A stretch of DNA of 64,000 bases from the NCBI RefSeq assembly GCF_910591885.1, contig NW_025963578.1:62001-126000 (forward strand), in the 5' to 3' direction. Positions 44,188 to 59,340 of this stretch are shown one piece after another (the first letter of the stretch is position 1; each line of letters begins with the position of its first letter). This DNA is from Bombus terrestris (Eukaryota; Arthropoda; Insecta; Hymenoptera; Apidae). The translations under genes were made by a program, and so were the position numbers. The notes beneath the pieces were generated by a model, which saw only the letters and a program-made list of their open reading frames with translations, was not told the origin of the DNA and searched no databases.

Positions 44188-44196
44188 GGACAACGT
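44188..44196 (+). repeat. Nine-base unit ggacaacgt (register slip 4, duplicate of slip 3)
   Basis: It is identical to 40989-40997, 3199 bp to the right. No further register change is seen to the window end. Confidence 0.98.
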
Positions 44197-46536
44197 GGGA
44201 CAACGTGGGACACCGTTGGACACCGTGGGACACCGTTGGACACCGTTGGACATCGTTGGACACCGTGGGACAACGTGGGACAACGTGGGACAACGTGGGA
44301 AACCATGGAACAACGTAGGACAACGTGGGACAACGTGGGACAACGTGGGACACCGTTGGACATCGTTGGACACCGTGGGACAACGTGGGACAACGTGGAA
44401 CAACGTGGGACATCGTTGGACACCGTTGGACACCGTTGGACACCGTTGGACACCGTTGGACATCGGTGGACATCGTGGGACACCGTTGGACACCGTTGGA
44501 CACCGTGGGACAACGTGGGACAACATGGGACAACGTGGGACAACGTAGGACAACGTGGGACAACGTGGGACACCGTTGGACATCGTTGGACAACGTGGGA
44601 CATCGTGGGACAACGTGGGACAACGTGGGACAACGTGGGACAACGTGGGACACCGTTGGACACCGTGGGACACCGTTGGACACCGCTGGACATCGTTGGA
44701 CACCGTGGGACAACGTGGGACAACGTGGGACAACGTGGGACAACGTGGGACACCGTTGGACATCGTTGGACACCGTGGGACAACGTGGGACACCGTTGGA
44801 CAACGTGGGACATCGTGGGACAACGTGGGACAACGTGGGACAACGTGGGACAACGTGGGACACCGTTGGACAACGTGGGACACCGTTGGACATCGTTGGA
44901 CACCGTGGGACAACGTGGGACAACGTGGGACAACGTGGGACACCGTTGGACACCGTTGGACATCGTTGGACATCGTTGGACATCGTGGGACACCGTTGGA
45001 CATCGTTGGACATCGTTGGACACCGTTGGACATCGTTGGACATCGTTGGACATCGTTGGACACCGTTGGACACCGTTGGACACCGTTGGACACCGTTGGA
45101 CATCGGTGGACATCGTGGGACACCGTTGGACACCGTTGGACATCGTTGGACACCGTTGGACACCGTGGGACAACGTGGGACAACGTGGGACAACGTGGGA
45201 CAACGTGGGACAACGTGGGACAACGTGGGACAACGTGGGACAACGTGGGACACCGTTGGACACCGTGGGACACCGTTGGACAACGTGGGACAACGTGGGA
45301 CAACGTGGGACAACGTGGGACAACGTGGGACACCGTTGGACACCGTGGGACACCGTTGGACACCGTTGGACATCGTTGGACACCGTGGGACAACGTGGGA
45401 CAACGTGGGACAACGTGGGACACCGTTGGACACCGTGGGACACCGTTGGACAACGTGGGACAACGTGGGACAACGTGGGACAACGTGGGACAACGTGGGA
45501 CAACGTGGGACAACGTGGGACAACGTGGGACAACGTGGGACACCGTTGGACACCGTGGGACACCGTTGGACAACGTGGGACAACGTGGGACAACGTGGGA
45601 CAACGTGGGACAACGTGGGACACCGTTGGACACCGTGGGACACCGTTGGACACCGTTGGACACCGTTGGACACCGTGGGACAACGTGGGACAACGTGGGA
45701 CAACGTGGGACAACGTGGGACAACTTGGGACAACGTGGGACAACGTGGGACACCGTTGGACACCGTGGGACACCGTTGGACAACGTGGGACAACGTGGGA
45801 CAACGTGGGACAACGTGGGACAACGTGGGAAACCATGGAACAACGTGGGACAACGTGGGACAACGTGGGACAACGTGGGACAACGTGGGACACCGTTGGA
45901 CATCGTTGGACACCGTGGGACAACGTGGGACACCGTTGGACACCGTTGGACATCGTTGGACATCGTGGGACACCGTTGGACATCGTTGGACATCGTTGGA
46001 CACCATTGGACATCGTTGGACATCGTTGGACATCGTTGGACACCGTTGGACACCGTTGGACACCGTTGGACACCGTTGGACACCGTTGGACATCGGTGGA
46101 CATCGTGGGACACCGTTGGACACCGTTGGACATCGTTGGACACCGTTGGACACCGTGGGACAACGTGGGACAACGTGGGACAACGTGGGACAACGTGGGA
46201 CAACGTGGGACAACGTGGGACAACGTGGGACACCGTTGGACACCGTGGGACACCGTTGGACAACGTGGGACAACGTGGGACAACGTGGGACAACGTGGGA
46301 CGCCGTTGGACACCGTGGGACACCGTTGGACACCGTTGGACATCGTTGGACACCGTGGGACAACGTGGGACAACGTGGGACAACGTGGGACAACGTGGGA
46401 CAACGTGGGACACCGCTGGACATCGTTGGACAACGTGGGACAACGTGGGACAACGTGGGACAACGTGGGACAACGTGGGACACCGTTGGACACCGTGGGA
46501 CACCGTTGGACACCGTTGGACATCGTTGGACACCGT

Positions 46537-46766
46537 GGGACAACGTGGGACAACGTGGGACAACGTGGGACAACGTGGGACAAAGTGGGACAACGTGGGA
46601 CAACGTGGGACAACGTGGGACAACGTGGGACAACGTGGGACAACGTGGGACAACGTGGGACAACGTGGGACAACGTGGGACAACGTGGGACAACGTGGGA
46701 CAACGTGGGACAACGTGGGACAACGTGGGACAACGTGGGACAACGTGGGACAACGTGGGACACCGT
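46537..46766 (+). repeat. Long GGG-unit tract 11 (23 units), the last with gggacaaagt
   Basis: Here gggacaaagt at 46577 has only four gA before it. No further copy of this marker is seen in the remaining 17 kb. Confidence 0.9.
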
Positions 46767-47519
46767 TGGACATCGTTGGACAACGTGGGACAACGTGGGA
46801 CAACGTGGGACAACGTGGGACAACGTGGGACAACGTCGGACAACGTGGGACACCGTTGGACACCGTGGGACACCGTTGGACAACGTGGGACAACGTGGGA
46901 CAACGTGGGACAACGTGGGACAACGTGGGACACCGTGGGACAACGTGGGACAACGTGAGACAACGTGGGACAACGTGGGACAACGTGGGACAACGTGGGA
47001 CAACGTGGGACAACGTGGGACAACGTGGGACAACGTGGGACAACGTGGGACACCGTTGGACATCGTTGGACACCGTGGGACAACGTGGGACAACGTGGGA
47101 CAACGTGGGACACCGTTGGACACCGTTGGACATCGTTGGACATCGTGGGACACCGTTGGACATCGTTGGACATCGTTGGACACCGTTGGACATCGTTGGA
47201 CATCGTTGGACATCGTTGGACACCGTTGGACACCGTTGGACACCGTTGGACACCGTTGGACATCGGTGGACATCGTGGGACACCGTTGGACACCGTTGGA
47301 CATCGTTGGACACCGTTGGACACCGTGGGACAACGTGGGACAACGTGGGACAACGTGGGACAACGTGGGACAACGTGGGACAACGTCGGACAACGTGGGA
47401 CACCGTTGGACACCGTGGGACACCGTTGGACAACGTGGGACAACGTGGGACAACGTGGGACAACGTGGGACAACGTGGGACACCGTTGGACACCGTGGGA
47501 CACCGTTGGACACCGCTGG

Positions 47520-50500
47520 ACACCGTTGGACAACGTGGGGCAACGTGGGACAACGTGGGACAACGTGGGACAACGTGGGACAACGTGGGTCAACGTGGGA
47601 CAACGTGGGACAACGTGGGACACCGTTGGACATCGTTGGACACCGTGGGACAACGTGGGACAACGTGGGACAACGTGGGACACCGTTGGACACCGTGGGA
47701 CACCGTTGGACAACGTGGGACAACGTGGGACAACGTGGGACAACGTGGGACAACGTGGGACAACGTGGGTCAACGTGGGACAACGTGGGACAACGTGGGA
47801 CACCGTTGGACACCGTGGGACACCGTTGGACAACGTGGGACAACGTGGGACAACGTGGGACAACGTGGGACAACGTGGGACACCGTTGGACACCGTGGGA
47901 CACCGTTGGACACCGTTGGACATCGTTGGACACCGTGGGACAACGTGGGACAACGTGGGACAACGTGGGAAACCATGGAACAACGTAGGACAACGTGGGA
48001 CAACGTGGGACAACGTGGGACACCGTTGGACATCGTTGGACACCGTGGGACAACGTGGGACAACGTGGAACAACGTGGGACATCGTTGGACACCGTTGGA
48101 CACCGTTGGACACCGTTGGACACCGTTGGACATCGGTGGACATCGTGGGACACCGTTGGACACCGTTGGACACCGTGGGACAACGTGGGACAACGTGGGA
48201 CAACGTGGGACAACGTAGGACAACGTGGGACAACGTGGGACACCGTTGGACATCGTTGGACAACGTGGGACATCGTGGGACAACGTGGGACAACGTGGGA
48301 CAACGTGGGACACCGTGGGACACCGTTGGACACCGTGGGACACCGTTGGACACCGCTGGACATCGTTGGACACCGTGGGACAACGTGGGACAACGTGGGA
48401 CAACGTGGGACAACGTGGGACACCGTTGGACATCGTTGGACACCGTGGGACAACGTGGGACACCGTTGGACATCGTTGGACATCGTTGGACACCGTTGGA
48501 CATCGTTGGACATCGTTGGACATCGTTGGACACCGTTGGACACCGTTGGACACCGTTGGACACCGTTGGACATCGGTGGACATCGTGGGACACCGTTGGA
48601 CACCGTTGGACATCGTTGGACACCGTTGGACACTGTGGGACAACGTGGGACAACGTGGGACAACGTGGGACACCGTTGGACACCGTGGGACACCGTTGGA
48701 CACCGTTGGACATCGTTGGACACCGTGGGACAACGTGGGACAACGTGGGACAACGTGGGACAACGTGGGACAACGTGGGACAACGTGGGACAACGTGGGA
48801 CAACGTGGGACATCGTGGGACACCGTTGGACATCGTTGGACATCGCTGGACACCGTTGGACATCGTTGGACATCGTTGGACATCGTTGGACACCGTTGGA
48901 CACCGTTGGACACCGTTGGACACCGTTGGACATCGGTGGACATCGTGGGACACCGTTGGACACCGTTGGACATCGTTGGACACCGTTGGACACCGTGGGA
49001 CAACGTGGGACAACGTGGGACAACGTGGGACAACGTGGGACAACGTGGGACAACGTGGGACAACGTGGGACAACGTGGGACACCGTTGGACACCGTGGGA
49101 CACCGTTGGACAACGTGGGACAACGTAGGACAACGTGGGACAACGTGGGACAACGTGGGACGCCGTTGGACACCGTGGGACACCGTTGGACACCGTTGGA
49201 CATCGTTGGACACCGTGGCACAACGTGGGACAACGTGGGACAACGTGGGACAACGTGGGACAACGTGGGACACCGTTGGACACCGTGGGACACCGTTGGG
49301 CAACGTGGGACAACGAGGGACATCGTTGGACACCGTTGGACACCGTTGGACACCGTTGGACACCGTTGGACACCGTTGGACACCGTTGGACATCGGTGGA
49401 CATCGTGGGACACCGTTGGACACCGTTGGACATCGTTGGACACCGTTGGACAACGTGGGACAACGTGGGACAACGTGGGACAACGTGGGACAACGTTGGA
49501 CAACGTGGGACAACGTGGGACAACGTGGGACAACGTGGGACAACGTGGGACAACGTGGGTCAACGTGGGACAACGTGGGACAACGTGGGACACCGTTGGA
49601 CACCGTGGGACACCGTTGGACAACGTGGGACAACGTGGGACAACGTGGGACAACGTGGGACAACGTGGGACACCGTTGGACACCGTGGGACACCGTTGGA
49701 CACCGTTGGACATCGTTGGACACCGTGGGACAACGTGGGACAACGTGGGACAACGTGGGAAACCATGGAACAACGTAGGACAACGTGGGACAACGTGGGA
49801 CAACGTGGGACACCGTTGGACATCGTTGGACACCGTGGGACAACGTGGGACAACGTGGAACAACGTGGGACATCGTTGGACACCGTTGGACACCGTTGGA
49901 CACCGTTGGACACCGTTGGACATCGGTGGACATCGTGGGACACCGTTGGACACCGTTGGACACCGTGGGACAACGTGGGACAACGTGGGACAACGTGGGA
50001 CAACGTAGGACAACGTGGGACAACGTGGGACACCGTTGGACATCGTTGGACAACGTGGGACATCGTGGGACAACGTGGGACAACGTGGGACAACGTGGGA
50101 CAACGTGGGACACCGTTGGACACCGTGGGACACCGTTGGACACCGCTGGACATCGTTGGACACCGTTGGACAACGTGGGACAACGTGGGACAACGTGGGA
50201 CAACGTGGGACACCGTTGGACATCGTTGGACACCGTGGGACAACGTGGGACACCGTTGGACATCGTTGGACATCGTTGGACACCGTTGGACATCGTTGGA
50301 CATCGTTGGACATCGTTGGACACCGTTGGACACCGTTGGACACCGTTGGACACCGTTGGACATCGGTGGACATCGTGGGACACCGTTGGACACCGTTGGA
50401 CATCGTTGGACACCGTTGGACACCGTGGGACAACGTGGGACAACGTGGGACAACGTGGGACACCGTTGGACACCGTGGGACACCGTTGGACACCGTTGGA

Positions 50501-51270
50501 CATCGTTGGACACCGTGGGACACCGTTGGACATCGTTGGACATCGTTGGACACCGTTGGACATCGTTGGACATCGTTGGACATCGTTGGACACCGTTGGA
50601 CACCGTTGGACACCGTTGGACACCGTTGGACATCGGTGGACATCGTGGGACACCGTTGGACACCGTTGGACATCGTTGGACACCGTTGGACACCGTTGGA
50701 CACCGTTGGACACCGTTGGACATCGGTGGACATCGTGGGACACCGTTGGACACCGTTGGACATCGTTGGACACCGTTGGACAACGTGGGACAACGTGGGA
50801 CAACGTGGGACAACGTGGGACAACGTGGGACAACGTGGGACAACGTGGGACACCGTTGGACACCGTGGGACACCGTTGGACACCGTTGGACAACGTGGGA
50901 CACCGTTGGACATCGTTGGACATCGTTGGACACCGTTGGACAACGTGGGACAACGTGGGACAACGTGGGACAACGTGGGACAACGTGGGACAACGTGGGA
51001 CAACGTGGGACAACGTGGGACACCGTTGGACACCGTGGGACACCGTTGGACAACGTGGGACAACGTGGGACAACGTGGGACAACGTGGGACAACGTGGGA
51101 CACCGTTGGACACCGTGGGACACCGTGGGAAACCATGGAACAACGTGGGACAACGTGGGACAACGTGGGACAACGTGGGACAACGTGGGACACCGTTGGA
51201 CACCGTTGGACATCGTTGGACACCGTTGGACACCGTTGGACACCGTTGGACACCGTGGGACAACGTGGGA
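47520..51270 (+). repeat. 3770-bp tandem duplication, copy 1
   Basis: Marker pairs at exactly 3770 bp are gggtcaacgt 47587/51357 and 47767/51537; gggaaaccat 47967/51737, 49757/53527 and 51127/54897; and gggacaacga 49307/53077. The block is itself a pair of related halves, since the gggaaaccat-aggacaacgt cassette recurs at 1790 bp inside it and 1980 bp across the junction. Private features of this copy include tggacactgt at 48627 and gggtcaacgt at 49557. Confidence 0.94.
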
Positions 51271-51286
51271 CACCGTTGGACACCGT

Positions 51287-54200
51287 GGGACACCGTTGGA
51301 CAACGTGGGACAACGTGGGACAACGTGGGACAACGTGGGACAACGTGGGACAACGTGGGTCAACGTGGGACAACGTGGGACAACGTGGGACACCGTTGGA
51401 CATCGTTGGACACCGTGGGACAACGTGGGACAACGTGGGACAACGTGGGACACCGTTGGACACCGTGGGACACCGTTGGACAACGTGGGACAACGTGGGA
51501 CAACGTGGGACAACGTGGGACAACGTGGGACAACGTGGGTCAACGTGGGACAACGTGGGACAACGTGGGACACCGTTGGACACCGTGGGACACCGTTGGA
51601 CAACGTGGGACAACGTGGGACAACGTGGGACAACGTGGGACAACGTGGGACACCGTTGGACACCGTGGGACACCGTTGGACACCGTTGGACATCGTTGGA
51701 CACAGTGGGACAACGTGGGACAACGTGGGACAACGTGGGAAACCATGGAACAACGTAGGACAACGTGGGACAACGTGGGACAACGTGGGACACCGTTGGA
51801 CATCGTTGGACACCGTGGGACAACGTGGGACAACGTGGAACAACGTGGGACATCGTTGGACACCGTTGGACACCGTTGGACACCGTTGGACACCGTTGGA
51901 CATCGGTGGACATCGTGGGACACCGTTGGACACCGTTGGACACCGTGGGACAACGTGGGACAACGTGGGACAACGTGGGACAACGTAGGACAACGTGGGA
52001 CAACGTGGGACACCGTTGGACATCGTGGGACAACGTGGGACATCGTGGGACAACGTGGGACAACGTGGGACAACGTGGGACAACGTGGGACACCGTTGGA
52101 CACCGTGGGACACCGTTGGACACCGCTGGACATCGTTGGACACCGTGGGACAACGTGGGACAACGTGGGACAACGTGGGACAACGTGGGACACCGTTGGA
52201 CATCGTTGGACACCGTGGGACAACGTGGGACACCGTTGGACATCGTTGGACATCGTTGGACACCGTTGGACATCGTTGGACATCGTTGGACATCGTTGGA
52301 CACCGTTGGACACCGTTGGACACCGTTGGACACCGTTGGACATCGGTGGACATCGTGGGACACCGTTGGACACCGTTGGACATCGTTGGACACCGTTGGA
52401 CACCGTGGGACAACGTGGGACAACGTGGGACAACGTGGGACACCGTTGGACACCGTGGGACACCGTTGGACACCGTTGGACATCGTTGGACACCGTGGGA
52501 CAACGTGGGACAACGTGGGACAACGTGGGACAACGTGGGACAACGTGGGACAACGTGGGACAACGTGGGACAACGTGGGACATCGTGGGACACCGTTGGA
52601 CATCGTTGGACATCGCTGGACACCGTTGGACATCGTTGGACATCGTTGGACATCGTTGGACACCGTTGGACACCGTTGGACACCGTTGGACACCGTTGGA
52701 CATCGGTGGACATCGTGGGACACCGTTGGACACCGTTGGACATCGTTGGACACCGTTGGACACCGTGGGACAACGTGGGACAACGTGGGACAACGTGGGA
52801 CAACGTGGGACAACGTGGGACAACGTGGGACAACGTGGGACAACGTGGGACACCGTTGGACACCGTGGGACACCGTTGGACAACGTGGGACAACGTAGGA
52901 CAACGTGGGACAACGTGGGACAACGTGGGACGCCGTTGGACACCGTGGGACACCGTTGGACACCGTTGGACATCGTTGGACACCGTGGCACAACGTGGGA
53001 CAACGTGGGACAACGTGGGACAACGTGGGACAACGTGGGACACCGTTGGACACCGTGGGACACCGTTGGGCAACGTGGGACAACGAGGGACATCGTTGGA
53101 CACCGTTGGACACCGTTGGACACCGTTGGACACCGTTGGACACCGTTGGACACCGTTGGACATCGGTGGACATCGTGGGACACCGTTGGACACCGTTGGA
53201 CATCGTTGGACACCGTTGGACAACGTGGGACAACGTGGGACAACGTGGGACAACGTGGGACAACGTTGGACAACGTGGGACAACGTGGGACAACGTGGGA
53301 CAACGTGGGACAACGTGGGACAACGTGGGACAACGTGGGACAACGTGGGACAACGTGGGACACCGTTGGACACCGTGGGACACCGTTGGACAACGTGGGA
53401 CAACGTGGGACAACGTGGGACAACGTGGGACAACGTGGGACACCGTTGGACACCGTGGGACACCGTTGGACACCGTTGGACATCGTTGGACACCGTGGGA
53501 CAACGTGGGACAACGTGGGACAACGTGGGAAACCATGGAACAACGTAGGACAACGTGGGACAACGTGGGACAACGTGGGACACCGTTGGACATCGTTGGA
53601 CACCGTGGGACAACGTGGGACAACGTGGAACAACGTGGGACATCGTTGGACACCGTTGGACACCGTTGGACACCGTTGGACACCGTTGGACATCGGTGGA
53701 CATCGTGGGACACCGTTGGACACCGTTGGACACCGTGGGACAACGTGGGACAACGTGGGACAACGTGGGACAACGTAGGACAACGTGGGACAACGTGGGA
53801 CACCGTTGGACATCGTTGGACAACGTGGGACATCGTGGGACAACGTGGGACAACGTGGGACAACGTGGGACAACGTGGGACACCGTTGGACACCGTGGGA
53901 CACCGTTGGACACCGTTGGACATCGTTGGACACCGTGGGACAACGTGGGACAACGTGGGACAACGTGGGACAACGTGGGACACCGTTGGACATCGTTGGA
54001 CACCGTGGGACAACGTGGGACACCGTTGGACATCGTTGGACATCGTTGGACACCGTTGGACATCGTTGGACATCGTTGGACATCGTTGGACACCGTTGGA
54101 CACCGTTGGACACCGTTGGACACCGTTGGACATCGGTGGACATCGTGGGACACCGTTGGACACCGTTGGACATCGTTGGACACCGTTGGACACCGTGGGA

Positions 54201-55037
54201 CAACGTGGGACAACGTGGGACAACGTGGGACACCGTTGGACACCGTGGGACACCGTTGGACACCGTTGGACATCGTTGGACACCGTGGGACACCGTTGGA
54301 CATCGTTGGACATCGTTGGACACCGTTGGACATCGTTGGACATCGTTGGACATCGTTGGACACCGTTGGACACCGTTGGACACCGTTGGACACCGTTGGA
54401 CATCGGTGGACATCGTGGGACACCGTTGGACACCGTTGGACATCGTTGGACACCGTTGGACACCGTTGGACACCGTTGGACACCGTTGGACATCGGTGGA
54501 CATCGTGGGACACCGTTGGACACCGTTGGACATCGTTGGACACCGTTGGACAACGTGGGACAACGTGGGACAACGTGGGACAACGTGGGACAACGTGGGA
54601 CAACGTGGGACAACGTGGGACACCGTTGGACACCGTGGGACACCGTTGGACACCGTTGGACAACGTGGGACACCGTTGGACATCGTTGGACATCGTTGGA
54701 CACCGTTGGACAACGTGGGACAACGTGGGACAACGTGGGACAACGTGGGACAACGTGGGACAACGTGGGACAACGTGGGACAACGTGGGACACCGTTGGA
54801 CACCGTGGGACACCGTTGGACAACGTGGGACAACGTGGGACAACGTGGGACAACGTGGGACAACGTGGGACACCGTTGGACACCGTGGGACACCGTGGGA
54901 AACCATGGAACAACGTGGGACAACGTGGGACAACGTGGGACAACGTGGGACAACGTGGGACACCGTTGGACACCGTTGGACATCGTTGGACACCGTTGGA
55001 CACCGTTGGACACCGTTGGACACCGTGGGACAACGTG
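51287..55037 (+). repeat. 3770-bp tandem duplication, copy 2
   Basis: It follows copy 1 directly. The left edge is at 47517/51287 (tC against gC) and the right edge at 51267/55037 (gC against gA). At 53327 it has plain gA where copy 1 has gggtcaacgt (49557). Confidence 0.94.
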
Positions 55038-55764
55038 GGACAACGTGGGACATCGTGGGACAACGTGGGACAACGTGGGACAACGTGGGACAACGTGGGA
55101 CAACGTGGGACACCGTTGGACAACGTGGGACACCGTTGGACATCGTTGGACACCGTGGGACAACGTGGGACAACGTGGGACAACGTGGGACACCGTTGGA
55201 CACCGTTGGACATCGTTGGATACCGTGGGACAACGTGGGACAACGTGGGACAACGTGGGACAACGTGGGACAACGTGGGACAACGTGGGACAACGTGGGA
55301 CATCGTGGGACAACGTGGGACAACGTGGGACAACGTGGGACAACGTGGGACAACGTGGGACACCGTTGGACAACGTGGGACACCGTTGGACATCGTTGGA
55401 CACCGTGGGACAACGTGGGACAACGTGGGACAACGTGGGACACCGTTGGACACCGTTGGACATCGTTGGACATCGTTGGACATCGTGGGACACCGTTGGA
55501 CATCGTTGGACATCGTTGGACACCGTTGGACATCGTTGGACATCGTTGGACATCGTTGGACACCGTTGGACACCGTTGGACACCGTTGGACACCGTTGGA
55601 CATCGGTGGACATCGTGGGACACCGTTGGACACCGTTGGACACCGTTGGACATCGGTGGACATCGTGGGACACCGTTGGACACCGTTGGACATCGTTGGA
55701 CAACGTGGGACAACGTGGGACAACGTGGGACACCGTTGGACACCGTGGGACACCTTTGGACACC

Positions 55765-57495
55765 GTTGGACATCGTTGGACACCGTGGGACAACGTGGGA
55801 CAACGTGGGACAACGTGGGACAACGTGGGACACCGTTGGACACCGTGGGACACCGTTGGACAACGTGGGACAACGTGGGACAACGTGGGACAACGTGGGA
55901 CAACGTGGGACACCGTTGGACACCGTGGGACACCGTTGGACACCGTTGGACATCGTTGGACACCGTGGGACAACGTGGGACAACGTGGGACAACGTAGGA
56001 AACCATGGAACAACGTAGGACAACGTGGGACAACGTGGGACAACGTGGGACACCGTTGGACATCGTTGGAGACCGTGGGACAACGTGGGACAACGTGGAA
56101 CAACGTGGGACATCGTTGGACACCGTTGGACACCGTTGGACACCGTTGGACACCGTTGGACATCGGTGGACATCGTGGGACACCGTGGGACAACGTGGGA
56201 CAACGTGGGACAACGTGGGACAACGTGGGACACCGTTGGACATCGTTGGACACCGTGGGACACCGTTGGACATCGGTGGACATCGTGGGACACCGTTGGA
56301 CACCGTTGGACATCGTTGGACACCGTTGGACACCGTGGGTCAACGTGGGACACCGTTGGACAACGTGGGACAACGTGGGACAACGTGGGACAACGTGGGA
56401 CACCGTTGGACACCGTGGGACACCTTTGGACACCGTTGGACATCGTTGGACACCGTGGGACAACGTGGGACAACGTGGGACAACGTGGGACAACGTGGGA
56501 CAACGTGGGACAACGTGGGACAACGTAGGACAACGTGGGACAACGTGGGACAACGTGGGACAACGTGGGACACCGTTGGACACCGTGGGACACCGTTGGA
56601 CACCGTTGGACATCGTTGGACACCGTGGGACAACGTGGGACAACGTGGGACAACGTGGGAAACCATGGAACAACGTAGGACAACGTGGGACAACGTGGGA
56701 CAACGTGGGACACCGTTGGACATCGTTGGACACCGTGGGACAACGTGGGACAACGTGGGACAACGTGGGACATCGTGGGACAACGTGGGACAACGTGGGA
56801 CAACGTGGGACAACGTGGGACACCGTTGGACAACGTGGGACACCGTTGGACATCGTTGGACACCGTGGGACAACGTGGGACAACGTGGGACAACGTGGGA
56901 CACCGTTGGACACCGTTGGACATCGTTGGACATCGTTGGACATCGTGGGACACCGTTGGACATCGTTGGACATCGTTGGACACCGTTGGACATCGTTGGA
57001 CAACGTGGGACACCGTTGGACACCGTGGGACACCGTTGGACACCGTTCGACATCGTTGGACACCGTGGGACAACGTGGGACAACGTGGGACAACGTGGGA
57101 AACCATGGAACAACGTGGGACAACGTGGGACAACGTGGGACAACGTGGGACAACGTGGGACACCGTTGGACATCGTTGGACACCGTGGGACAACGTGGGA
57201 CAACGTGGGACAACGTGGGACACCGTTGGACACCGTGGGACACCGTTGGACAACGTGGGACAACGTGGGACAACGTGGGACAACGTGGGACAACGTGGGA
57301 CAACGTGGGACAACGTGGGACAACGTGGGACACCGTTGGACACCGTGGGACACCGTTGGACAACGTGGGACAACGTGGGAAAACGTGGGACAACGTGGGA
57401 CAACGTGGGACACCGTTGGACACCGTGGGACACCGTTGGACACCGTTGGACATCGTTGGACACCGTGGGACAACGTGGGACAACGTGGGACAACG
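55765..57495 (+). repeat. Copy A of a 6140/6170-bp-offset duplication
   Basis: It matches 61905-63665. Shared markers are aggaaaccat 55997/62137, gggtcaacgt 56337/62507, gggaaaccat 56657/62827 and tcgacatcgt 57047/63217. The offset changes by 30 bp where four gA units (from 56187) face seven in the partner. Differences include gggaaaacgt at 57377, which is gA in the partner. Confidence 0.9.
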
Positions 57496-59340
57496 TGGGA
57501 AACCATGGAACAACGTAGGACAACGTGGGACAACGTGGGACAACGTGGGACAACGTGGGACACCGTTGGACATCGTTGGACACCGTGGGACAACGTGGGA
57601 CAACGTGGAACAACGTGGGACATCGTTGGACACCGTTGGACACCGTTGGACACCGTTGGACACCGTTGGACATCGGTGGACATCGTGGGACACCGTTGGA
57701 CACCGTTGGACACCGTGGGACAACGTGGGACAACGTGGGACAACGTGGGACAACGTAGGACAACGTGGGACAACGTGGGACACCGTTGGACATCGTTGGA
57801 CAACGTGGGACATCGTTGGACAACGTGGGACAACGTGGGACAACGTGGGACAACGTGGGACACCGTTGGACACCGTGGGACACCGTTGGACACCGCTGGA
57901 CATCGTTGGACACCGTGGGACAACGTGGGACAACGTGGGACAACGTGGGACAACGTGGGACACCGTTGGACATCGTTGGACACCGTGGGACAACGTGGGA
58001 CAACGTGGGACAACGTGGGACAACGTGGGACAACGTGGGACACCGTTGGACATCGTTGGACACCGTGGGACAACGTGGGACAACGTGGGACAACGTGGGA
58101 CAACGTGGGACAACGTGGGACAACGTGGGACAACGTGGGACATCGTGGGACAACGTGGGACAACGTGGGACAACGTGGGACAACGTGGGACACCGTTGGA
58201 CATCGTTGGACACCGTGGGACAACGTGGGACAACGTGGGACAACGTGGGACACCGTTGGACACCGTTGGACATCGTTGGACATCGTTGGACATCGTGGGA
58301 CACCGTTGGACATCGTTGGACATCGTTGGACACCGTTGGACATCGTTGGACATCGTTGGACATCGTTGGACACCGTTGGACACCGTTGGACACCGTTGGA
58401 CACCGTTGGACATCGGTGGACATCGTGGGACACCGTTGGACACCGTTGGACATCGTTGGACACCGTTGGACACCGTGGGACAACGTGGGACAACGTGGGA
58501 CAACGTGGGAAACCATGGAACAACGTGGGACAACGTGGGACAACGTGGGACAACGTGGGACACCGTGGGACACCGTTGGACACCGTTGGACACCGTGGGA
58601 CAACGTGGGACAACGTGGGACAACGTGGGACAACGTGGGACAACGTGGGACAACGTGGGACAACGTGGGACACCGTTGGACACCGTGGGACACCGTTGGA
58701 CAACGTGGGACAACGTGGGACAACGTGGGACAACGTGGGACAACGTGGGACACCGTTGGACACCGTGGGACACCGTTGGACACCGTTGGACATCGTTGGA
58801 CACCGTGGGACAACGTGGGACAACGTGGGACAACGTGGGAAACCATGGAACAACGTGGGACAACGTGGGACAACGTGGGACAACGTGGGACAACGTGGGA
58901 CACCGTTGGACATCGTTGGACACCGTGGGACAACGTGGGACAACGTGGGACAACGTGGGACACCGTTGGACACCGTGGGACACCGTTGGACAACGTGGGA
59001 CAACGTGGGACAACGTGGGACAACGTGGGACAACGTGGGACAACGTGGGACAACGTGGGACAACGTGGGACAACGTGGGACAACGTGGGAAACCATGGAA
59101 CAACGTAGGACAACGTGGGACAACGTGGGACAACGTAGGACAACGTGGGACACCGTTGGACACCGTGGGACACCGTTGGACACCGTTGGACATCGTTGGA
59201 CACCGTGGGACAACGTGGGACAACGTGGGACAACGTGGGACATCGTGGGACAACGTGGGACAACGTGGGACAACGTGGGACAACGTGGGACAACGTGGGA
59301 CACCGTTGGACAACGTGGGACACCGTTGGACATCGTTGGA

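Larger units (their letters stand above)
42038..45206 (+). repeat. About 3.2-kb tandem duplication, copy 2
   Basis: This is the partner of 38999-42007. Private changes include gagacaacgt at 43668, which introduces tga and ends a plus-strand frame, and gggacaacat at 44517, a loss of the CpG. Confidence 0.92.

Noticed and set aside
57047..57056. tcgacatcgt as a regulatory or restriction-related island
   Set aside because: It is a single g-to-c change in a tT unit, and its second site at 63217 is explained by the 6170-bp duplication.
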